Shown here: piece by piece, positions 27,027 to 34,313 of the stretch | Layout: every line of letters starts with the position of its first letter | How positions within the stretch are numbered: position 1 is the first letter of the stretch | Assembly (NCBI GenBank): GCA_041391505.1 | Contig: JAWKNW010000001.1 | Coordinates: forward strand, 434,001-498,000 | DNA length: 64,000 nucleotides | Direction: 5' to 3' | Origin: Rhodothermales bacterium | Lineage (GTDB): Bacteria > Bacteroidota > Rhodothermia > Rhodothermales > JAHQVL01 | Notes under the pieces: model-generated | What the model saw: the letters and a program-made list of their open reading frames with translations, nothing else | What the model was told of the DNA's origin: nothing | The model's database searches: none | Made by a program: the position numbers and the translations under genes

Positions 27027-27917
27027 TCAGCCCTTGAGGCCGCTCATGGTAACGCCCTTGATAAACTGGCGTTGCATGAACAGGAAGAAGATCAGGATCG
27101 GCAGCACGGCCACGGTCGACGCCGCCATCATCTTCACGAACTCGGGGTTGTTGATGTCCGAGAAGCCGAGAATCCCGACTTCCACCGGTTTGAGCAGCTC
27201 GGAGTTGATCACGATCAGCGGCCACAGGAAGTCGCTCCACGACCACATGAAGAGGAAGATGCTGTAGGCCGCGAGCGTGGGCCGGATCAGCGGGAGGACG
27301 ACGCTCACGTACGAACGGAACAGCCCGCACCCGTCGATTCGGGCCGCATCCAGCAGGTCGTCCGGGATGCTGGCGATCGTCTGGCGAAACAGGAAGATCC
27401 CGAAGGGCTCCATCAGCCCCACGACGGCGACGGCCCAGTACGTATCCACCCAGCCGAACTGCACCATCATCTCGTACAGCGTCAGCATCTTGATCTGGAA
27501 GGGAATCATCATCGTGGCGATGATGCTCCAGAAGATCCAGTCCTTGCCCCGGAACGAGGTTTTGGCAAACAGGAAGCCGGCGAGCGAGCAGAAGAAGAGG
27601 CCGGGCAACAGGCGCATGCCGGTGTAAATGGCGCTGTTGAGGAAATAGCGCAGCATCGGCCGTTCGGTGAACACGGCCCGGTAGCCATCCCACGTCAGGG
27701 GGTCGGGCCAGAGGTTCTTGAGCACGGCGAGCAGCTCGCGCGGCGTGTTGAAAAACGCTTCGGCGTTCGCCGGCGTCTTGAGCGAGGTCAGCGCCATCCA
27801 GATGAGCGGCCCCACCATCGCCAGACTGCCCAGAATGAGCACGGCGTGCACAATCGCGTCGACCAGCGGGGTTTTCCGCTTGATGGCGCCCGAGGCTATG
27901 TGTTTTCCGTCGCTCAT
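27027..27917 (-). CDS. Carbohydrate ABC transporter permease (MalG type)
   Basis: 296 aa from the ATG at 27917, in ATGA overlap with the upstream permease gene. Six membrane segments, and the EAA loop that contacts the ATPase: LLDAARIDGCGLFRSYVSVV. The C-terminal RQFIKGVTMSGLKG is typical of MalG-type permeases. It pairs with the MalF-type permease upstream. Confidence 0.95.
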   Translation of the reverse strand: MSDGKHIASGAIKRKTPLVDAIVHAVLILGSLAMVGPLIWMALTSLKTPANAEAFFNTPRELLAVLKNLWPDPLTWDGYRAVFTERPMLRYFLNSAIYTGMRLLPGLFFCSLAGFLFAKTSFRGKDWIFWSIIATMMIPFQIKMLTLYEMMVQFGWVDTYWAVAVVGLMEPFGIFLFRQTIASIPDDLLDAARIDGCGLFRSYVSVVLPLIRPTLAAYSIFLFMWSWSDFLWPLIVINSELLKPVEVGILGFSDINNPEFVKMMAASTVAVLPILIFFLFMQRQFIKGVTMSGLKG

Positions 27918-28807
27918 GCCTTCTCTGCTCCGAGCCGCCACTGGGCGTAGGCCAGCACCCCGATAATCGCCAGCAGGATGACCGCCGCCGCCGAGGCATA
28001 CCCCATCTCGTCGTACTGAATGCCCTGTTCGTAGATATGGTAGACGACGGTGCGCGTCGCGTTGAGCGGTCCACCCTGCGTCATGGCGAGCACGGTAGTG
28101 AACACCTGGAACGAGCGGATCACGGCGGTGATGCAGACCAGCACCACGATCGGACGCAGCTGCGGCAGCGTGATGAACAGGAAATCCTGCCACGAACTCG
28201 CCCCGTCCAGGCTCGATGCTTCGTAGTACGAATCGGGTATCGCCTGGAGCGCCGCCGAGAACAGCACGAGATCGAAGCCGATGTTTTTCCACACCGTCAG
28301 CGCGATCAGCGACGGCAGGGCGAGCGACTCGCTCAGCAGCCAGGCCTGCGGGCTGAAGCCGAAATAGGTGAGGATGAAGTTGAAGAGCCCGTTCGAGGCG
28401 TACAACCAACGCCATACCATGGTGGTGGCGAGGAGGGATACGACGACGGGGATAAAAAAGAGCGTCCGGTAATATTTTGCCCATCGACCCGTTCGCTCCA
28501 CGAGGATGGCGAAAAAGAGCGCGAGCGCGACGCCGATCACCACGGCGGCCGTGACAAAAACGAGGGTGTTGCGGAGCGCCGACAGGAAGAGGAGATCCTG
28601 AAACTGGCGGATGTAGTTGTCGAGCCCCACAAAAGGCGTCTCCCGGCGAAGCAGCCCGTAGTCGAAAAAGCTGATGGCGAGGCTTTTTACGATCGGGTAG
28701 TACTGGAAGAGGATAAAAAACAGCAGGATCGGCAACAGCCACAACGCCGGCGCATGGCGGTCGGCGCCCGTTCTCAGACGAGATATGACGGTCGGCGTGG
28801 CTGGCAT
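27914..28807 (-). CDS. Carbohydrate ABC transporter permease (MalF/UgpA type)
   Basis: 297 aa from the ATG at 28807 (MPATPTVIS). Six membrane segments beginning at LWLLPILLFFILFQYYPIVK; EAA-loop segment SYYEASSLDGASSWQDFLFI. ALRNTLVFV and LNATRTVVYHIYEQGIQY are family marks. The stop overlaps the start of the MalG-type permease by 4 nt. The start is 29 bp after the stop of the six-hairpin glycosidase gene. Confidence 0.95.
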   Translation of the reverse strand: MPATPTVISRLRTGADRHAPALWLLPILLFFILFQYYPIVKSLAISFFDYGLLRRETPFVGLDNYIRQFQDLLFLSALRNTLVFVTAAVVIGVALALFFAILVERTGRWAKYYRTLFFIPVVVSLLATTMVWRWLYASNGLFNFILTYFGFSPQAWLLSESLALPSLIALTVWKNIGFDLVLFSAALQAIPDSYYEASSLDGASSWQDFLFITLPQLRPIVVLVCITAVIRSFQVFTTVLAMTQGGPLNATRTVVYHIYEQGIQYDEMGYASAAAVILLAIIGVLAYAQWRLGAEKA

Positions 28808-28836
28808 GTCAAAAGGCGGTCTCTCTCCCGCCCGGG

Positions 28837-30498
28837 TTAACGATAGGCGATATGGACTTCGGCGACGCCCTGCACGCGTCCACGGCATGTGGCGTACCGG
28901 CTGCCGGCGACATCGACGGCCTTGAACGCGACCGGGGCGCCGGCCCAGCGCACGGCGGCGGGCTGCGCGCCGGCGGGCAACAGCACCGACAGTTCGACCT
29001 CGGCGTCATCCGCCTCCATCGCCAGCGTGAGCGTCGTCGCCTCGGGGTTGTGCAGGTACCGGTACCCGAATCCCGCCCCGGAGGCGGCGTAGGCGACATG
29101 CACGGTCGCTTCGCGTTCGCCGGCGGCTTCCCACCGCGGCGCGCAGCGCACCCGCTCGAACGAATGGCCCCAATCCACGATGCCGCACAGCCCCTCGACC
29201 AGCGCAAAAAGCATCGCCGAAGACCCCCATCCGTCCGTCGGCTGCGCCTCCGGACTGGTGCTGGTCTCCACGCTCGCCGGCTCGCCGTTCGGGAAATACC
29301 ACAGGTGGGTCTCACCCGACGAGGCCGTCATCATGTCGTAGGTCTGTAAGATATCGACCCCGTAGGACTCAAACCCGTGTTCAAACGCCGCGCGCGACAA
29401 TTCGCCGCCCACCAGCGGCATGACGCCGCCGTTCACGTAGGCGCCGGGCACCAGCTTGTCCTCGCCGAAATGCCCTTTCGGGAAGGGCGGATCGATGCTG
29501 AACCACTCGGCGAAGGCGCCGGTCGACTCCTTGCGCCGCCGGTACTCCTCGAGGATGGCCCGGGCGATGGCCGGCGTGGCCATGCCCCGGTTGATGTCCA
29601 TCGGATTGCTGAGGCTCAACTGCTCGGCCTCGTCGACGTCCGGGATCTCGACGGGGGTAAGTTTAAAAAAGTGGGTATAGAAGCGGCCGTTAAACAGGAG
29701 GGCGTTGGCGCGCTCGCGGAGGCCGGCCGCTTCCTCGCGCCAGGCGCCGGCCGCGCCGGCGCGTCCTGCGGCATCCAGGAGCGTCGCGAGAAGGTTCATC
29801 GCCTCGTAGAGCCCGCTGTTGTCGCCATGCATCAGCCCCCAGAAGGTATGGGGCGTGACCTGGAAATTGAGCCAGTCGTGCCGGCCTGCGGTATAGTCGA
29901 AGTCCCAGGTGTCGATCGTATACGCCCGCTTCACGAGGCGATGCGTCGGGTCCCAGCGCCAGGGATGCGTCATGGTGTAGCGCAACGCGCGCTCGCACGC
30001 CGGAATGAGCCCGGTCATCCAGGCCGTGTCCCCCGTCGCCTGCCACGCGAGGTAGACGGTTTTGACGAACCGGTATTCCACATCGGCTTCGACGGGCACC
30101 CGGACCCATCGCTCCCAGTTCTCGCGCGCCGTCGTCCAGGTCTCGGGGGCGGTGATGACGTAGTCGTAGATCCGGCCGTTCGCGGCCTGGGCGTCGGCGA
30201 AGCAGTCGGCCGCGCTTTTCAGATCCGCCTCGAAGTATTTGCCGGCGCGGAGCATGTCCGAATGGTCCCGGATCCACAACGCCGGGTTGTCCGGACTCCG
30301 GAAGCCGCGCACGAGCCGGCCGTCGATCGGCATTTCAACGATATCCGCGCGGAGAAAGGCAAGGAGCCGTTCGGCAAAAGCAGACCAGCGGCCGGATGGG
30401 GTGGAGATGTGCAGCAATTCGGTACGATTACGGTTGGCTCTATGGGACGGGAGTATGGAGGTGTGGGAGTGTGGGGGTATGGGGGATGCGGAGAGCAC
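28837..30498 (-). CDS. Six-hairpin glycosidase-like protein (cytosolic)
   Basis: Up to 553 aa. The (alpha/alpha)6 toroid pattern resembles GH63/amylo-1,6-glucosidase-like enzymes: NPALWIRDHSDMLRAGKYFE, RYTMTHPWRWDPTHRLVKRA, TWDFDYTAGRHDWLNFQVTP, and a C-terminal beta-sandwich. No signal peptide. The GTG at 30498 has a good GGAGAG six bases before it, but the first ~30 codons lie in a low-complexity G-rich repeat; a TTG at 30417 and an ATG at 30333 are alternatives. It heads the ABC importer genes on the same strand, so it probably breaks down the imported oligosaccharide. The exact family and linkage are unknown. Confidence 0.7.
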   Translation of the reverse strand: MLSASPIPPHSHTSILPSHRANRNRTELLHISTPSGRWSAFAERLLAFLRADIVEMPIDGRLVRGFRSPDNPALWIRDHSDMLRAGKYFEADLKSAADCFADAQAANGRIYDYVITAPETWTTARENWERWVRVPVEADVEYRFVKTVYLAWQATGDTAWMTGLIPACERALRYTMTHPWRWDPTHRLVKRAYTIDTWDFDYTAGRHDWLNFQVTPHTFWGLMHGDNSGLYEAMNLLATLLDAAGRAGAAGAWREEAAGLRERANALLFNGRFYTHFFKLTPVEIPDVDEAEQLSLSNPMDINRGMATPAIARAILEEYRRRKESTGAFAEWFSIDPPFPKGHFGEDKLVPGAYVNGGVMPLVGGELSRAAFEHGFESYGVDILQTYDMMTASSGETHLWYFPNGEPASVETSTSPEAQPTDGWGSSAMLFALVEGLCGIVDWGHSFERVRCAPRWEAAGEREATVHVAYAASGAGFGYRYLHNPEATTLTLAMEADDAEVELSVLLPAGAQPAAVRWAGAPVAFKAVDVAGSRYATCRGRVQGVAEVHIAYR

Positions 30499-30565
30499 GA
30501 AGCACTCTCCAGATCACGCCCATACTCCCACCTCCCTTACACGCTCACCCCCGGCACTCCCGAAG
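30428..30565. repeat. Low-complexity G-rich repeat with an inverted partner
   Basis: The stretch starting near 30441 is made of variants of GGGAGTATGGAGGTGTGGGA, and a reverse-complement version follows at about 30520-30555 (CCCATACTCCCACCTCCC). It lies between the PorV-like gene and the glycosidase and runs into the start region of the latter. Confidence 0.6.
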
Positions 30566-30570
30566 ACACC

Positions 30571-31587
30571 TCAGCGGTTGATCCGCAGCGTCAGCCGGCT
30601 CACGCTATCCAGCAGGTCCATCTGGGTGTACGCGTAGTCGATCGCGATCGCGTAGCCACCCATGGCGTACTGGATGCCGGCGCCGAAGGACGCCCCTTCG
30701 ATCGTGTCGTTGATGGCGTCGCGACCGATCGCGCCGCCGTCATCCACACCGCTGTAGTTGAACTTGTACCCGCCGCGAAGGAAGAGCAGATCGTAGAACG
30801 ACAGCTCCGCGCCGCCGAAGAGCAGCTGCTGGGAGTCGAGCGGTTTGATCGTGTCGAAGGCCAGCATGAGGCGCGTGTTCTCGGTGTTCACCGGGTAGAT
30901 CGAGGTGCCGATCGAGAACGTCAGCGGAAGCGGATTCTCCTGGTTGTAGAAGGTCATGTCCGTCCCGAGGTTGCTCAGCCGGGCCGCGATCTGCCATCCC
31001 GAAAACCCGACGCTGTACACCGACCCGAAGTCGAACGCCACCGCGTTGGCGTTGACGCCGTCGATGGATTCGTTGACCACCTTGAACGTCGCGCCGAGCG
31101 AGAGCCGGTCGATGACGTACCGGGCGTACGACACGCTCACCGCCAGATCCTGGAAGTTGTACGTGCCACCGGTCTCGGTGTCGGTCACGAGGTTCTGGAG
31201 GATCGGATCCGTGTACCCGTTCTGGCGGTTGGCCGCGATGTCGGACACGCCGCCGAACTGGACGCCCAGCGTGATCGTGCCGGCATTCTGCATCCCGTAG
31301 CCGAACGCGACGGCGCCGTAATCGAGGCCGGCGATCCAGTTCGTGAACGAGAAGGCCGCGCTAAACGACTTGTCGGCGGGGAGCGCCGTGCCGGCGGGGT
31401 TCCAGAAGATGTTGTTCGCGTCCTGCGACATCGAACTGGCGGCGGAGCCCAGCGCGACTTCGCGTGCGCCGACGCCGATCTCGAGAAAGGCTGCGCCGCT
31501 GCGTCCCGCTTTTCGCTGCCCCATCGCCGGCCAGGCCACGAGGCCGGCCAGCATAAGCAGGACAAAGCTCTTTATGATCCTATTCAT
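30571..31587 (-). CDS. PorV/PorQ-family outer-membrane barrel protein
   Basis: 338 aa with a signal peptide (MNRIIKSFVLLMLAGLVAWP, ending AMGQ) and the UPF0164/PorV mark GVGAREVALGSAASS followed by NNIFWNPAGTAL. The rest is alternating strands of a FadL-like barrel. A good AGGAG lies before the ATG. PorV is the T9SS shuttle protein that takes clients to the cell surface; PorQ-like and other paralogues exist, so this could be a specialised copy rather than the main PorV. It follows a T9SS client and a TonB receptor on the same strand. Confidence 0.85.
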   Translation of the reverse strand: MNRIIKSFVLLMLAGLVAWPAMGQRKAGRSGAAFLEIGVGAREVALGSAASSMSQDANNIFWNPAGTALPADKSFSAAFSFTNWIAGLDYGAVAFGYGMQNAGTITLGVQFGGVSDIAANRQNGYTDPILQNLVTDTETGGTYNFQDLAVSVSYARYVIDRLSLGATFKVVNESIDGVNANAVAFDFGSVYSVGFSGWQIAARLSNLGTDMTFYNQENPLPLTFSIGTSIYPVNTENTRLMLAFDTIKPLDSQQLLFGGAELSFYDLLFLRGGYKFNYSGVDDGGAIGRDAINDTIEGASFGAGIQYAMGGYAIAIDYAYTQMDLLDSVSRLTLRINR

Positions 31588-31623
31588 ATCGTTCTCCTTT
31601 TAAAATCTGGTGACGCGCGATCG

Positions 31624-34266
31624 TTAGCGCAGGATCGCGAAATGTCCCGAGGCCTCTCCACCGTCGAACGCGACGTGGTAGAGATACAGCCCGCTCGACA
31701 CCTCGACCCCATCCTTGGAGAAGAGGTCCCACGTATACTTGCCATCGACGGCTCCATCGACGACCGCCTGGAAGACGATCTGGCCGGAGACGTCGATGAT
31801 CGTCAGCGTATAGTCGGCCGGGAGGTTGAGGAAGTCGATGTTGTGGCTGGCGGCATCGTTACGGATGTCGTTGAGCCCCGTGATCTTGTAGGGGTTCGGC
31901 GTCACCGTGACGAGGTCCGCCACCTGGCTGGGCGAAGCCACGGGGGGCGTCACCGTAAAGGGCGCTCCGATATTTTTAAAGGTCTGCGTGCCGGCTACGG
32001 GGAAGGCCGCGTTCCGGAACGCATACGGGTAGGTGCCGGCCCAGAGCGATTCGAGCCCGATCTCCCCGTTCGTCGCGCCCGGCGAGTTGCGGCCGTTACG
32101 GTTGAGGTTCGCGGATTCGATGTGGCCGACCGAGACCGGGCCTTGCGGGCCGGTGAACGAGCCTTCGATGTACGACGACACGTAGTACCAGTACGTGAAC
32201 CCGGTGATCACCTGCTGATCGTCGTAGGCGTAGTCGTAGCCGTCGGTGGCGTCCAGGTACTGGCTCAGCTCGCTCGTCGGAATCTTGGCGACGAGTTCGT
32301 AGGTCCCCCACTCCGCGGGCTGGTACGAGCCCTGGATGTCGCCCTCGAAATAGACCTCGGGGTCGCCGACGTCGAAGTTCGGGTTGACCGGATCGAGGAA
32401 CTGCGCGGCGTAGGGATCGCCGCCGGCTTCGTGCAGGTGCTGGTAGTTGTCCATCACGCGCATGCCGGCGTCGAGGTAGTTGGTGCGCTGGAACTGCGAC
32501 GCGCGCCAGATCTTGTAGCCGTCGACCGGGGCGATGTCGCTCACATCCGTCCAGCGGATGAGGGCGCTGCCGTTTTCGGTGCTGATCGGCAGCATGTCCG
32601 GCGCCGGCGGCGTCGGCATGTCCGCGCTCACGTCCCAGCCGCGTGCCCACGCCCAGCGGGCGGCATCGACGGCATCCTTGACGCCTTCGAGGCGGAAGCC
32701 GGCGGCATGCACGAAGACGAGCGTCATCGATTCGCCCACTTCGAGCTTGAACGGACCGGTGCTGCTCTGCGGGGCCTGACCGAAGGTGTACTCCTTGGTG
32801 AAGCCCATGCCCTGGTTGTAGAAGTCGCCGCTGGCGGCGCCGGGGTTCCAGGCCGGCTCCCAGATCGGCTGCTCGATGGCGACCGCCGGGCTGATGTCCT
32901 CATGGGCGTACTTGAAGTCGCCGTTCGGACGCGCATCGGGGTTGCCGACGACGAAGGTCGAGATGTCGTCCGCCGTGCCGCCCGAGAAAAACGCCGGGTT
33001 CGGCGCGAGGCTCGGGAGGACGTCGCCGCCATTGGACAGCTTGCCGTAGTCTTCGTACCAGGTCGCGGTGGCGTTGCGGAAGGCGACGTCGGAGTTGTTC
33101 CGGTTCGAGAGGCCGCTCTGCCAGTGGACCGAGTTGTACCAGCCGCGCCGGCTGCCTTCGCCCACGGAGTGGGTGCCGAAGACGGTCGACTTGTCCGGCG
33201 TATCGAAGCTGATCGCGCCGAGGTCGGTGTCGTCGATCGATCCCTGGCGGGCGCCGACGAAGGTCCACGTGTTCCAGATGTCGCTGTAGCCGAGGCGCTG
33301 GTTCGTGTTGTCGATGCCGAACGAGCGGGCGCCGGCGGGCGGGTTGGCCCGGTTGGTCGTCGTCGTCGGGGACACGTTGGCCATCCAGACGAACATGTCG
33401 TACGGCGCGCCCGTTTCGTCCGGCGCGGCCACATACCCGAAGGTGCGGCCGGCGGCGATACAGTTACACCCGCGGTCGCCGGCGGTGCTGATCTGGATGC
33501 TCGGCGACACGTCGCCGGTCACCGTCGCCGCGATGCCGTCGATCACGTTGTTGGTCTCTTCCGCCACCCCGTTCGCATCGCTGTCGACGACGCCGGTGTT
33601 GGTCATCGTGATTTCGATGGCGACGAAGTCGTTCAGGTTCTGCTCGTTCGAGCTGTACTGGTGCGCGCGGATCTTGTAGTCGATGCCCGCGCTGGTCGGC
33701 CAGCCGGCTTCGTAGATCATGTGCGTGCGGGTGGCGTCGGTAAACCGCGCCGGCCGCATGTAGTCGCGGGTCGGGTCGCCGGCGCCGACGACGTCCGGCC
33801 CGTAGGTCGGAAACATGAACCGGCTCGTCCCGCCGGCGCCATTGGCGTCGGTCGTGCCGTCGAGGTCGCGCAGGCGGTTACCCGGCGCATACCCGGCCCA
33901 GCCGTCCTTGTCGAACACGCTGAAGAAAAACAGCGGGGAGTTACGGAAAGTGTTGGTGTAGGGATACCCGGACGGCCAGGACCCGATGGGTTCCTGCCAG
34001 TTGCCGGTGGACCCGAGCATCATGATGTAGTTGAGGCCGATGCCGGCGAAGCGGCTCCGCAGCAGGTTGGGCACTTCCGCGTTGAACGGGTGCACCGTGC
34101 TCCAGAAATCGCCGGCGGTCAGATAGCCGGATCCGACGCGCTCAACGGCCGACGTCCTGTAGTTGAGCAGCGACGAGGGCATGCTGCGCTTCTGCGCGAC
34201 AGCCTGCCCGGCCGATGCCGCAACGAGGAGGCCGATTAAGCCGATCTGCAAGAGGTTCTTCTTCAT
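31624..34266 (-). CDS. Large exported protein with FN3-like domain and T9SS C-terminal sorting domain
   Basis: 880 aa from the ATG at 34266 (MKKNLLQIGLIGLLVAAS, signal ending AVAQ). The body is beta-rich with many Gly/Asn/Asp turns and no enzyme motif; a fibronectin-III-like stretch begins near SALIRWTDVSDIAPVDGYKI. The last ~95 residues are a T9SS sorting domain: VTVTPNPYKI, YTLTIIDVSGQIVFQ, KYTWDLFSKDG, VSSGLYLYHV. It should be moved across the outer membrane and attached at the surface. It is encoded 48 bp after a TonB receptor and 36 bp before a PorV-like barrel, so it may be a surface partner of that receptor. Confidence 0.85.
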   Translation of the reverse strand: MKKNLLQIGLIGLLVAASAGQAVAQKRSMPSSLLNYRTSAVERVGSGYLTAGDFWSTVHPFNAEVPNLLRSRFAGIGLNYIMMLGSTGNWQEPIGSWPSGYPYTNTFRNSPLFFFSVFDKDGWAGYAPGNRLRDLDGTTDANGAGGTSRFMFPTYGPDVVGAGDPTRDYMRPARFTDATRTHMIYEAGWPTSAGIDYKIRAHQYSSNEQNLNDFVAIEITMTNTGVVDSDANGVAEETNNVIDGIAATVTGDVSPSIQISTAGDRGCNCIAAGRTFGYVAAPDETGAPYDMFVWMANVSPTTTTNRANPPAGARSFGIDNTNQRLGYSDIWNTWTFVGARQGSIDDTDLGAISFDTPDKSTVFGTHSVGEGSRRGWYNSVHWQSGLSNRNNSDVAFRNATATWYEDYGKLSNGGDVLPSLAPNPAFFSGGTADDISTFVVGNPDARPNGDFKYAHEDISPAVAIEQPIWEPAWNPGAASGDFYNQGMGFTKEYTFGQAPQSSTGPFKLEVGESMTLVFVHAAGFRLEGVKDAVDAARWAWARGWDVSADMPTPPAPDMLPISTENGSALIRWTDVSDIAPVDGYKIWRASQFQRTNYLDAGMRVMDNYQHLHEAGGDPYAAQFLDPVNPNFDVGDPEVYFEGDIQGSYQPAEWGTYELVAKIPTSELSQYLDATDGYDYAYDDQQVITGFTYWYYVSSYIEGSFTGPQGPVSVGHIESANLNRNGRNSPGATNGEIGLESLWAGTYPYAFRNAAFPVAGTQTFKNIGAPFTVTPPVASPSQVADLVTVTPNPYKITGLNDIRNDAASHNIDFLNLPADYTLTIIDVSGQIVFQAVVDGAVDGKYTWDLFSKDGVEVSSGLYLYHVAFDGGEASGHFAILR

Positions 34267-34313
34267 AACACGATCGAATATCAAATGCGTAAAACGGTGA
34301 GGACCTCAGGCGC

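Noticed and set aside
29377..34239. 1620-codon plus-strand ORF
   Set aside because: It lies antisense across the glycosidase, the PorV-like gene and the T9SS client; composition is that of a shadow frame and no domain is visible.
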